Shown: positions 1 to 7,358 of the stretch, piece after piece | How the letters are laid out: each line of letters opens with the position of its first letter | Position numbering within the stretch: position 1 is the stretch's first letter | Source of the DNA: an uncultured Duncaniella sp. | GTDB lineage: Bacteria > Bacteroidota > Bacteroidia > Bacteroidales > Muribaculaceae | Assembly (NCBI GenBank): GCA_958352885.1 | Contig: CATWQI010000006.1 | Location: 218,431-282,430, forward strand | Direction: 5' to 3' | DNA length: 64,000 nucleotides | The notes under the pieces: model-generated | The model's input: the letters and a program-made list of their open reading frames with translations, nothing else | What the model was told of the DNA's origin: nothing | The model's database searches: none | Position numbers and translations under genes: made by a program

Positions 1-2
1 TC

Positions 3-128
3 AGTAGAATAGAACAAGGGAAATATAATGTCACCCTCGACACCCTCGCTGTGATTGCCGATGCTCTTGACATGGATATTTCACTTATTCCCTACGGTCT
101 TTTTGACGAGGATGAAGTTGATGAGTGA
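3..128 (+). CDS. XRE-type helix-turn-helix regulator, C-terminal fragment (gene starts before the window)
   Basis: An open frame entering from the left edge encodes 41 residues before a TGA stop. It begins SRIEQGKYNVTLDTLAVIAD, the recognition-helix end of a lambda-repressor/XRE domain, and has an acidic tail (DEDEVDE). Such proteins are usually DNA-binding repressors or the antitoxin half of HigBA-like pairs. No toxin is visible here because the upstream gene lies outside the window. The family assignment rests on the short motif; the role is inference. Confidence 0.7.
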   Translation, partial: SRIEQGKYNVTLDTLAVIADALDMDISLIPYGLFDEDEVDE

Positions 129-302
129 GAGTCACATCGCTTTACGATGATGAATACTAATAGTAGTTCCGCCTATCTTAACGGATGGGGGGATTTTTTT
201 GTTTTTTGCAGTTTTAATAGAAATACTTAAATCTGCATAAGCTACGGCTTAATAATTTTCCGTCATTTTCTGTAATTGGGGTAATTTTTATGGATTTTGG
301 TG

Positions 303-310
303 TATATTTG
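303..310 (+). promoter_or_regulatory. possible Bacteroidetes -7 box
   Basis: TATATTTG matches the TAnnTTTG consensus and lies about 45 bp upstream of the small ORF at 355. No convincing -33 TTTG is seen at the right distance, so this is weak support. Confidence 0.3.
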
Positions 311-354
311 GTGTTTGCAGATTATATTAGCCTAATAATAAGTTATATTCCAAG

Positions 355-666
355 ATGTTACTAATAAGTTTGTTGTTTGGCATTATTACCGCATCAAATA
401 TCATTGCGAATATCCACCTCGATGACCAGAGGTATGATTTCGCCGAAGCCATCGTGCTTGATGCTGGGATGTTGACCGGACTCATCACAGTGCCTGAAGG
501 CAAGGTAGTGGTGGTAGAAAAGGATATCACATCCACCACGCATCGTTGCAATTCGGAGCAATTTGAAGAGTTGCTTTCGGATTCACTCCCCGCCCGTTGT
601 CTGCGGGGTAAGAAGTTCAACGGTACTCGGACCAGCAACATGAAAAGGTTCTGCTGCTTAATATAA
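355..666 (+). CDS. small ORF of unknown function (doubtful)
   Basis: A 103-codon ORF whose central part reads like coding sequence (for example TGLITVPEGKVVVVEKDI) after a hydrophobic start (MLLISLLFGIITAS). I recognise no family. The opposite strand is also open over most of the interval, so it may be a decayed gene or a remnant of the accessory element. A -7-like box about 45 bp upstream is mild support. The hydrophobic N-terminus could be a short signal or anchor, but no cleavage site is obvious. Confidence 0.3.
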   Translation: MLLISLLFGIITASNIIANIHLDDQRYDFAEAIVLDAGMLTGLITVPEGKVVVVEKDITSTTHRCNSEQFEELLSDSLPARCLRGKKFNGTRTSNMKRFCCLI

Positions 667-682
667 AAAACATTGCGCCATA

Positions 683-704
683 GGGGGTATAAAAAAGCCC
701 CCAG
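683..704. other. GGGGG/CCCCC pairing that competes with the loop of the next inverted repeat
   Basis: GGGGG (683-687) can pair with CCCCC (698-702). The same C-run extended (CCCCCAG, 698-704) is also fully complementary to CTGGGGG at 757-763, which lies in the loop of the large inverted repeat. The complementarity is seen directly; any switching behaviour is speculation. Confidence 0.3.
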
Positions 705-717
705 CCTGTTAATATAG

Positions 718-817
718 ACGCCAATCATTTATTAACACAACGCTCGTAGCGCACGACTGGGGGATAGACCTTGGGTCGCGCTACGAGCGTTGTGTTGAAT
801 TAATAAATGATTGGCGT
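718..817. repeat. long imperfect inverted repeat (35-nt arms, 25-nt loop)
   Basis: The left arm (718-752) is the exact reverse complement of the right arm (778-817) except for a 5-nt insertion GAATT at 797-801. The loop is 753-777. The inner 19 bp and outer 16 bp of the stem are perfect. The outer part of each arm reads AATAAATGATTGGCGT outward, so both arms present the same ATG context facing away from the repeat; the right one precedes the small HTH gene. It could be a MITE-like remnant, a recombinase site or a very strong RNA hairpin. No T-run follows, so a simple terminator is not favoured. Confidence 0.85.
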
Positions 818-845
818 TGTAAAATTACAAATAAATACATATATA

Positions 846-1088
846 ATGAAAATTTTCGAGGTGTTAAATTTGCATAATGAATTACTCTCGCGTCTTAGGA
901 TAGCCGGAATACGAATGAATGACGTACGCTATGTCAGTTTGTATAATGAATATACCGAAATGCTCTCTGATGGAGAGAAAGTGTCGTATATTGTCGCCTT
1001 TTTGGCTCAAAAACATGAAATCAGCGAGAGGAAGGTATATTCATTAATTAAACATTTCCAGACCGACTGCACATTTCGTACAGCTTAA
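846..1088 (+). CDS. small HTH-like DNA-binding protein (Mor-like)
   Basis: This 80-residue protein starts MKIFEVLNLHNELLSRLRIAG. Its C-terminal half (residues about 45-72) ends in ISERKVYSLIKHF, which resembles the helix-turn-helix of Mor/C-type phage activators. I chose the ATG at 846 because the upstream in-frame ATG at 807 lies inside the right arm of the inverted repeat and would add a non-conserved leader. It precedes the thymidylate-synthase-like gene by 67 bp and may regulate that pair. The HTH reading is moderately supported; the regulatory role is inference. Confidence 0.6.
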   Translation: MKIFEVLNLHNELLSRLRIAGIRMNDVRYVSLYNEYTEMLSDGEKVSYIVAFLAQKHEISERKVYSLIKHFQTDCTFRTA

Positions 1089-1125
1089 CTCTGTTGGAAA
1101 TAAATAAAACTCAGTGCTTGGTGCT

Positions 1126-1133
1126 TATATTTG
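1126..1133 (+). promoter_or_regulatory. -7 box candidate for the TS-like gene
   Basis: TATATTTG matches TAnnTTTG 23 bp upstream of the ATG at 1156. The -33 element is not clear. This suggests the TS-like gene may have its own promoter. Confidence 0.4.
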
Positions 1134-1155
1134 TAATATTATAAAATTTATTGGT

Positions 1156-1794
1156 ATGAATAAATATCACGACATTTTAAATAAAATCCTATCAGAGGGG
1201 AAGCGTCAAGAAAATAAGAAGGGGTGCATTGTATACTTGTTGAACGAGCGATTAGTGTTATTTCCCTCTGATTTGCTTGACATTTTTGAGAGTCATTCAA
1301 TAGCTCGTAAGAAACTGAAGGCTGAATTGACGCTCTTCATGAGCGGCGAGCGTTCGGTTGAACGTTACCGTGACGCCGGGATAAGTTGGTGGGATTACTG
1401 CGGCCAGACCCTCGTCAATAGTTATCCCACTTATTTTGAGAAGTTGCCTCCACTTATAGCTAAAATCAATCGAGAGAAGCGAAACAGCAAGAACTATGTG
1501 TTATTTCTGGGTGCCACGAATGCCGAAAGCAATCAATCGCCGTGTTTGAGCCTTGTGCAATTCCAGATAGACGACGGCGAACTTGTTATGACCGCATACC
1601 AGCGCAGTTCGGATGCGAACTTAGGGCTTCCCGCAGATTTATATCATCTTTATCTTATGTCACGACATATTGAACTGCCGTTAAAATCAATAACTCTCAA
1701 TCTTGGAAATGTACATATATACGAGAATAATCTGGACAGGACCCGCAGCCTGCTTGCCGGGGATGATGGTGTCAGGTTTGATTTGAATGTGTGA
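1156..1794 (+). CDS. diverged thymidylate-synthase-fold protein with dCMP-type specificity residue
   Basis: The 212-aa product aligns along the ThyA fold. An N-terminal region ends SGERSVERYRDAGISWWDY, matching the ThyA 'FLxGxTNxxxLxxxGvxIWDeW' segment. Then come the nucleophile Cys130 in SPCLSLVQFQ, YQRSSDANLGLP (Arg150, Asp153) and LGNVHIYENN (His187, Tyr189). The spacings from Cys to Arg, Asp and the specificity position (20, 23, 31) equal those in E. coli ThyA. At that last position ThyA has Asn177; here it is Asp161. In T4 dCMP hydroxymethylase and engineered TS variants, Asp at this place goes with dCMP use. The usual Arg-Arg phosphate-binding pair is absent (SKN at 111-113), and the protein is about 50 residues shorter than ThyA. 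I infer a pyrimidine-nucleotide C5-modifying enzyme or derivative, not housekeeping ThyA. The ATG at 1156 is preferred over an upstream in-frame alternative start at 1114, which has no homology. Confidence 0.8.
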   Translation: MNKYHDILNKILSEGKRQENKKGCIVYLLNERLVLFPSDLLDIFESHSIARKKLKAELTLFMSGERSVERYRDAGISWWDYCGQTLVNSYPTYFEKLPPLIAKINREKRNSKNYVLFLGATNAESNQSPCLSLVQFQIDDGELVMTAYQRSSDANLGLPADLYHLYLMSRHIELPLKSITLNLGNVHIYENNLDRTRSLLAGDDGVRFDLNV

Positions 1795-1811
1795 CGAGCT
1801 GTGTTAGAATG

Positions 1812-1859
1812 CCATTCGAATGCAATTTACATGCAGTGTGAATGGTGTGAGAATACACC
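1812..1859. repeat. two overlapping small inverted repeats in the methylase leader
   Basis: CCATTC (1812-1817) pairs with GAATGG (1840-1845), with an inner TGCA/TGCA. GGTGT (1844-1848) pairs with ACACC (1855-1859). The two share bases 1844-1845, so they cannot fully form together. They lie between the TS-like gene and the methylase and could be an operator or leader structure. The function is unknown. Confidence 0.4.
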
Positions 1860-1911
1860 TGGCTTTGATGTGAAATAGCGACCTTTACACTCTCAAAATT
1901 ATGGAAATCGA

Positions 1912-2739
1912 ATGGAAAAGATGTATTTGTCTGCACCTCTGCCGTTTGTTGGGCAGAAACGAATGTTCGCCAGGGAGTATCAGAAGGTATTAGGACAGAT
2001 TAAGGGTGTAAATGTGTTTGTGGATTTGTTCGGAGGTTCGGGATTGCTGTCGCATATTGCCAAAAGACAACTGCCAGATGCGACGGTGATATATAATGAC
2101 TTTGATGGTTACCGCCAGCGGATTAAGCATATCGACCGCACCAATGCTTTGCTGGGGCAGTTTAGGGAACTTTTACACCCGGTGCCAAGGTTGAAAGTTT
2201 TGCCGGAGTCGACAAAGAAGCGTGTTCTCGAAATCATGGCAGAGGAAGAAGCGACAGTTGGTTTTGTGGATTACATAACACTGTCGACCTCTTTGTTATT
2301 CTCAATGAAATATGCCACATCACTTGAGGATATGCGCAAACAAACCATGTATAACCGGATCAAACGCTCAGATTATTGCGCAGAAGGCTATCTTGACGGT
2401 CTTGTTCTGGAAAGCTGTGATTACCGTGCGTTGTTTGAGAAATACAAGGACAGAGATGATGTTGTGTTTCTTGTGGATCCGCCATATCTCAGCACCGATG
2501 TTAGCACTTACAACATGAACTGGAAGCTTTCCGATTACCTCGACGTACTAAGTGTTCTTGTCGGTCATAAATATGTGTATTTTACATCTAATAAATCATC
2601 TATTATAGAGTTATGCGACTGGCTTGGAAGGAATCAGAATATTGGAAACCCATTTGCCAGTGCAACGAGAAATGAATTTAACGCATCAATGAATTATAAT
2701 TCCCGCTACACGGATATAATGCTATATAATATTGCGTAG
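1912..2739 (+). CDS. D12-class DNA N6-adenine methyltransferase (Dam-like)
   Basis: The 275-aa protein carries the class D12 motifs in order: PLPFVGQKRMF near the N-terminus, the SAM-binding motif VFVDLFGGSG (residues about 32-41), and the catalytic motif VDPPYLS (DPPY) near residue 187. It should transfer a methyl group from S-adenosylmethionine to N6 of adenine in DNA; the target site cannot be read from the sequence. No restriction endonuclease lies nearby, so it appears to be an orphan methylase, common on phages and mobile elements. It follows the TS-like gene by 117 bp and is closed by a strong hairpin at 2750-2784, which makes the HTH/TS-like/methylase set a unit. Confidence 0.88.
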   Translation: MEKMYLSAPLPFVGQKRMFAREYQKVLGQIKGVNVFVDLFGGSGLLSHIAKRQLPDATVIYNDFDGYRQRIKHIDRTNALLGQFRELLHPVPRLKVLPESTKKRVLEIMAEEEATVGFVDYITLSTSLLFSMKYATSLEDMRKQTMYNRIKRSDYCAEGYLDGLVLESCDYRALFEKYKDRDDVVFLVDPPYLSTDVSTYNMNWKLSDYLDVLSVLVGHKYVYFTSNKSSIIELCDWLGRNQNIGNPFASATRNEFNASMNYNSRYTDIMLYNIA

Positions 2740-2749
2740 ATAATATAAT

Positions 2750-2784
2750 AAGCAGAGTTGAAATGTCTGATTTCAACTCTGCTT
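2750..2784 (+). terminator. hairpin after the methylase gene
   Basis: A perfect 15-bp stem (2750-2764 with 770-784) has a 5-nt loop, GTCTG. A TTTTTT run follows at about 2798-2803, slightly far for a classical intrinsic terminator. It marks the 3' boundary of the accessory gene set. Confidence 0.7.
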
Positions 2785-2873
2785 ATGTACTACTTGATTT
2801 TTTATTCCGATAACCGCTTCGTTTTGCGATTTTTGTTGGATTCCGCACCGTTCGTTTTGGATTCCATGGAAAT

Positions 2874-5201
2874 TTGGATTTGCGGATTATACTTGAGGCA
2901 AAACTGTGGCAGGCTCGGTGCTACTGTGCGTTGGACTGGCTGTTTGAAGCTGAGACAATCTTGACAAGGGTTAGGAACGAAAGTCTGACCACCTCGCAAC
3001 TGAGGGGGCTGTATTACTTCACGTTTGCCGATTTCCATATTCGTTCCCGTGACTATGCCGCCGCGATACCGAAGCTCCGAGAGGCTGTGAGTTATGCCGG
3101 GGGAGCCCAGAAGGTGAGGCTCAATTTCCTGCTGGGGCAATTATGCGCTTTCGAAGGGGATAACAAGGGCGCATATGATGCCTACAAGCGTGCCGCTTCG
3201 GGAAATGCCGCTTCCTACCGAGCCAAATTCAATGCCAGGATAAAGCAGAGCGAGGTGTTCGAGGGCGCAAATATAGAGTCGGAAGTGAAATCCCTGAAAC
3301 GGATGGCACGTTACGGCAGAAACAGTGATTACCTTGACCAGATATATTATGCCGTAGGCAATCTGTATCTGTCGAGGCGTGATACGGCTAATGCGATTGC
3401 CAATTACCGGTTGGCGGCTGAAAAATCTGTCCGCAACGGAGTGGAGAAAGGGGTGTCGCAGTTGACTCTCGGCAAGTTGTACTATGACAGGCGCAGGTAT
3501 GACCTGGCGCAGCCATGTTATGCCGAGGCTGTAATCTCTCTTCCATCCTCCTATCCCGGATATGAGCAGATAAAACGTCGCTCTGATGTGCTCGACAAGC
3601 TTGCGGTGTATGCACGCAATGTCACGCTCAACGATTCCTTGCTGAGGCTTGCCGACATGACTGAAGGTGAGAGATTGAAAGTGATTGACGCAGCTATCGA
3701 TGACCTTAAGAATAAGGAAAAGGAGGAGGCTGAACGCATGCGCCGTGAGGAGTATCTGGCAGAGCAGCAGATGGTAAGCCTGTCCATGCAGCCGTCAGCG
3801 GCAGCAGCTCCGGGGAATTTCACTCTCAATACCGATAAGTCGTGGTACTTTTACAATCCTGCCACCCGCAATGCGGGGCGTATGGAATTTCAGCGCCGCT
3901 GGGGTGCCAGAAAACTTGAGGATGACTGGCGTAGGCATGATAAAAATTCATTCAGTTTCGGCGATTTTGTTGAGCGTGACGACCGTAGCGGAGATGAGGA
4001 CGGTAACCCTGATGATGATATCACGAGGGTGGGTAATCATGTGCAGGCCCTGGCTTCTGACCCGCACAGCAGGGAATATTACCTGCGTCAGATTCCTATG
4101 TCGGACGTGGAGCGCGCTACGGCCGGAGAAGTGATTCAGGAAGGATTGTATAATTGCGGTCTCATACTGAAGGATAATATTGATGACCCCGAGGCTGCTG
4201 AGGCTCAATGGGCTGAACTGTTAAGGCGGTATCCTCATAATGTGTTCCGGATTGATGTATATTACAATGAATACCTTATGAATATGCGTCTGAGCCGTCA
4301 TGCTGAAGCTGAGAAATGGAGACAGAAAATACTTACGGAATTTCCGGACTCGAAATATGGCATGGCGATGCGTGACGAGCATTATATCACTAATCTGCGC
4401 CGGATGGATTCCATGCAGCAGTCCATGTATGCGAAGGCTTATGAGGATTATCTCGCTGACCGGAACAGAGAGGTGCATGAAGCCTTCCGGGCTATGGAAC
4501 GGGATTATCCTATGTCGCCGCTGATGCCGAAGTTCATGTTTCTTGATGCGCTCGCATACGTTACCGATGAAAGACCTGAAGAGTTCAGAATGGCGTTGAG
4601 GAAACTGCTTGAACGTTATCCTGACACGGAATTTACGCCAATGGCTTCTTCCTATCTGCGAGGATTGGCGCAGGGGCGCAAGCTTAACAGCGGCGGTGCG
4701 AATGTGAGAGGGATGGTGTGGGATACACGCCTTACAGCTGATTCCATGGTGATGATGACTGAAGTGGCGGAGGTGGATTTTACAGTGGCGCCCGACGAGC
4801 CTCATTACATGGTATTGCTGTTCTCTACTGAGGATGTGTCATCCAACCTGTTGCTCTATGAGGTGGCGCGTCATAATTTCTCTACATACGTGGTGCGTGA
4901 CTTTGACCTCGAGGTGATGAATTTCGGGCGGCTTGGTCTGCTTGTGGTCAAGGGTTTCGATAATGAGGACGAAGTGAATCTATACCGTTCTCAGCTTGAG
5001 CGTGACACCGGAGTGTCACAGATGGGTGAGGTTCGCCCAGTTCCAATAAGCAAGCGTAATTTCGAACAATTGATTCTTAACGGGGCATCCTTCGATGACT
5101 ATTTCCGATTTATTACTGACGAGTCGGTCCGGCGCACTCATGAGTCAGTTCTACCTCCTGAAGAGTATCTTCCCGCAGCCGAAATGTATGGCGTGCAGTG
5201 A
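2874..5201 (+). CDS. sprE: SprE/PorW-type TPR protein of the T9SS, 5'-truncated
   Basis: The product carries the SprE/PorW hallmarks: TPR-like repeats (YAVGNLYLSRRDTANAIANY, SQLTLGKLYYDRRRYDLAQP), the charged stretch after DSLLRLADMTEGERLKVID, the signature WYFYNPATRNAGRMEFQRRWG, and a C-terminal SPOR-like part. In the family this is an outer-membrane lipoprotein of about 850-900 residues that works with the T9SS core. Here homology begins at ILEAKLWQARCYC, which in full-length proteins lies well inside the sequence. The lipoprotein signal and roughly the first 150-200 residues are missing. The frame is open back to a stop at 2811 with no ATG and no SprE-like sequence; TTG at 2874 is only the first formal start. 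The junction coincides with the end of the accessory segment. It may be inactive, or expressed as a soluble fragment. Confidence 0.85.
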   Translation: MDLRIILEAKLWQARCYCALDWLFEAETILTRVRNESLTTSQLRGLYYFTFADFHIRSRDYAAAIPKLREAVSYAGGAQKVRLNFLLGQLCAFEGDNKGAYDAYKRAASGNAASYRAKFNARIKQSEVFEGANIESEVKSLKRMARYGRNSDYLDQIYYAVGNLYLSRRDTANAIANYRLAAEKSVRNGVEKGVSQLTLGKLYYDRRRYDLAQPCYAEAVISLPSSYPGYEQIKRRSDVLDKLAVYARNVTLNDSLLRLADMTEGERLKVIDAAIDDLKNKEKEEAERMRREEYLAEQQMVSLSMQPSAAAAPGNFTLNTDKSWYFYNPATRNAGRMEFQRRWGARKLEDDWRRHDKNSFSFGDFVERDDRSGDEDGNPDDDITRVGNHVQALASDPHSREYYLRQIPMSDVERATAGEVIQEGLYNCGLILKDNIDDPEAAEAQWAELLRRYPHNVFRIDVYYNEYLMNMRLSRHAEAEKWRQKILTEFPDSKYGMAMRDEHYITNLRRMDSMQQSMYAKAYEDYLADRNREVHEAFRAMERDYPMSPLMPKFMFLDALAYVTDERPEEFRMALRKLLERYPDTEFTPMASSYLRGLAQGRKLNSGGANVRGMVWDTRLTADSMVMMTEVAEVDFTVAPDEPHYMVLLFSTEDVSSNLLLYEVARHNFSTYVVRDFDLEVMNFGRLGLLVVKGFDNEDEVNLYRSQLERDTGVSQMGEVRPVPISKRNFEQLILNGASFDDYFRFITDESVRRTHESVLPPEEYLPAAEMYGVQ

Positions 5202-5318
5202 CGGCAATCAGCCGGTAAACTGGCTGAATGAGCCTGAGCTGAGATTATCGGACCGTTTCTAAAATGCCGATCAATACTCTCAAAAGAAAGTTATTGATGA
5301 AAAAATAGGGGATTGCAT

Positions 5319-5350
5319 TTTGCGGCAGTGGATGAAAAAGATTAATTTTG
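5319..5350 (+). promoter_or_regulatory. consensus promoter of porX
   Basis: TTTG at 5319-5322, an exact 20-bp spacer and TAATTTTG at 5343-5350 match the Bacteroidetes sigma-ABfr consensus. The expected transcription start is only a few bases before the ATG at 5358, so the mRNA would be almost or fully leaderless. Confidence 0.8.
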
Positions 5351-5357
5351 CATCCGT

Positions 5358-6902
5358 ATGGCTACCATTCTCTGGGCGGATGATGAGATAGAACTCCTGA
5401 AACCGCATATAATGTTCCTGAATGGCAAGGGTTACAATGTAGTGACCGCTTGCAGCGGCGCCGATGTGCTTGATATGGTACACCGGGAGGTCTATGACCT
5501 TATTATCCTTGATGAGAATATGCCCGGCCTCACGGGACTGGAGACATTGCAGCGCATCAAGATGGTGTCGCCGCAGACGCCGGTAATTATGATTACCAAA
5601 AGCGAGGAGGAGGATATAATGGATCAGGCTGTAGGCAGCAAGATAGCCGATTATCTCATAAAGCCTGTGAATCCCAAGCAGATACTTCTCTCAATCAAAA
5701 AAACACTCCACTCCGGAGAACTGATTTCCAACCGGGCCACCAGCGATTATCGTAAGGAGTTTTCCCGCATATCGGAGCTGATAGGTTCTGCATCCGACAT
5801 GAACGAATGGATGGAGCTGTATAAACTGCTTGTGCATTGGGATATGCAGCTTGCGGCGACTGATACCGGCATGGGCGAACTTCTGGAAATGCAGCATAAG
5901 GAAGCTGAGGCGGCTTTCGCCAAGTTCGTGAAACGGAACTATGAGCGATGGGTCACCGATAGCGGTGCGGTAGGCAGACCGGTTATGTCGCCCGACATAT
6001 TCCCTTCACACGTGTTTCCCATGCTTGACAGGGGCGAGAAGCTGTTTTTTGTCCTGATAGATAATTTCCGTCTGGATCAGTGGAATACTCTAAAACCGCA
6101 TCTGTCTGACATGTTTACATTCAGGGAGGAAATGTATTGCTCTATACTGCCAACCGCCACTCAGTATGCGCGGAATGCAATATTCTCCGGGCTTATGCCC
6201 GCTGATATAGAGAGGATGTTTCCGAAATTATGGGTGGACGAGGATTCGGAGGAGGGGAAGAACCTCAACGAGTCACCATTGATAGAGACAATGTTTGACC
6301 GTTATCGCCGGCGGTGCAGATTTTCGTATAGCAAGGTCAATGACTCGGCAGGGGGCGAGAAACTGCTGCGCGAGTTCTCCAACCTGCTGGACTATGACTT
6401 GAACGTGGTTGTACTCAATTTCATAGATATGCTTTCCCATGCACGCACGGAATCCAGGATGATACGGGAGCTTGCCTCTACCGATGCCGCTTACCGCTCC
6501 ATCACGGAATCGTGGTTCAAGCATTCGAATGTCATGGATATATTCCGCCGTATTGCCGACAAGGGATATAAGATAGTTCTGACCACTGACCATGGCACGG
6601 TGAAAGTGAACCGTCCCGTCAAGGTGGTGGGCGACAGGAATACGAATACCAATCTGCGTTACAAGGTTGGTAAGAACCTGGCATATAACGACAGGGAGGT
6701 TTATGAGGTAAAGCATCCCGCCAGATTCGGTCTGCCTGCCCCGAATGTGTCATCAACCTATATTTTCGCTACTGAATGCGACTTTTTCGCTTATCCGAAT
6801 AATTATAATTACTATGTGCAGTACTATGACGGTACCTTCCAGCATGGAGGCATATCCATGGAGGAGATGCTGGTGCCGCTCATAACGCTCACAGCCAAAT
6901 AA
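5358..6902 (+). CDS. porX: PorX: response regulator with PglZ phosphatase domain
   Basis: The N-terminal receiver domain (residues 1-115) has the acidic pair Asp8/Asp9, phospho-acceptor Asp52 in LDENMPG, Thr80 and Lys102. The rest (about 150-514) is a PglZ/alkaline-phosphatase-superfamily domain with metal-binding elements such as LIDNFRLDQW and TTDHGT. In Porphyromonas gingivalis PorX, with sensor PorY, controls T9SS expression and has nucleotide phosphodiesterase activity. Its 514-aa length is typical and it looks intact. It has its own promoter, so truncation of upstream sprE should not silence it. No PorY-like histidine kinase lies in the window. Confidence 0.92.
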   Translation: MATILWADDEIELLKPHIMFLNGKGYNVVTACSGADVLDMVHREVYDLIILDENMPGLTGLETLQRIKMVSPQTPVIMITKSEEEDIMDQAVGSKIADYLIKPVNPKQILLSIKKTLHSGELISNRATSDYRKEFSRISELIGSASDMNEWMELYKLLVHWDMQLAATDTGMGELLEMQHKEAEAAFAKFVKRNYERWVTDSGAVGRPVMSPDIFPSHVFPMLDRGEKLFFVLIDNFRLDQWNTLKPHLSDMFTFREEMYCSILPTATQYARNAIFSGLMPADIERMFPKLWVDEDSEEGKNLNESPLIETMFDRYRRRCRFSYSKVNDSAGGEKLLREFSNLLDYDLNVVVLNFIDMLSHARTESRMIRELASTDAAYRSITESWFKHSNVMDIFRRIADKGYKIVLTTDHGTVKVNRPVKVVGDRNTNTNLRYKVGKNLAYNDREVYEVKHPARFGLPAPNVSSTYIFATECDFFAYPNNYNYYVQYYDGTFQHGGISMEEMLVPLITLTAK

Positions 6903-6910
6903 ATACAATT

Positions 6911-7342
6911 ATGAAAGAGATACTCATACCTACTACCGCCGACCTTGATGCCGCCGCTCACGAGTTCATGTCCCTGATGGGCGATGAGACTGTCTATGCC
7001 TTTGAAGGTGAGATGGGCGCAGGCAAGACCACATTTATCAATGCTCTTTGCCGTGCTCTTGGAGTGGAAGAGGATGTGACCGGGTCACCGACATTCTCGA
7101 TTATCAACGAGTACCGTTCGGACACTACTGCCGAACTGATTTATCACTTTGACCTGTACCGTATTGAATCGCTGGAACAGGCATTTGACATAGGTGTGGA
7201 GGATTATCTTGATTCCGGTGCGCTGTGTCTGATTGAATGGCCTGACCGGATAGACGATATCCTTCCGGACGATACCGTGCGAGTTAAAATCGACGTGCTC
7301 CCCGACGGTAGCCGCCGCCTTACGGTAGGAACTAAGGAATAA
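6911..7342 (+). CDS. tsaE: TsaE, ATPase for tRNA t6A modification
   Basis: The 143-aa protein has the Walker A motif GEMGAGKTT (33-41), the family signature GSPTFSIINEY and HFDLYRIES. It is the ATPase that supports TsaB/TsaD in threonylcarbamoyladenosine formation at A37 of tRNAs. It starts 8 bp after porX stops, so it is probably co-transcribed with porX, and it is followed closely by birA. Confidence 0.93.
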   Translation: MKEILIPTTADLDAAAHEFMSLMGDETVYAFEGEMGAGKTTFINALCRALGVEEDVTGSPTFSIINEYRSDTTAELIYHFDLYRIESLEQAFDIGVEDYLDSGALCLIEWPDRIDDILPDDTVRVKIDVLPDGSRRLTVGTKE

Positions 7343-7358
7343 GCATCCCTCAGCGGGT

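Noticed and set aside
327..728. 133-codon minus-strand ORF
   Set aside because: Ser/Thr-rich shadow opposite the small plus-strand ORF. It begins inside the inverted repeat and has no family resemblance.
1912..2739. Restriction-modification system
   Set aside because: No restriction endonuclease or specificity gene is adjacent; the methylase appears to be an orphan.
2758..2964. 68-codon ORF at the sprE junction
   Set aside because: It overlaps the methylase terminator hairpin and sprE in another frame, with no SprE-like or other recognisable sequence.
5202..5318. Terminator after sprE
   Set aside because: A short imperfect palindrome at 5209-5226 lacks a T-run, so it is not supported as a terminator.
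5358..6902. PglZ domain as sign of a BREX or other phage-defence island
   Set aside because: The domain is fused to a response-regulator receiver, the PorX architecture; no other BREX genes are near.
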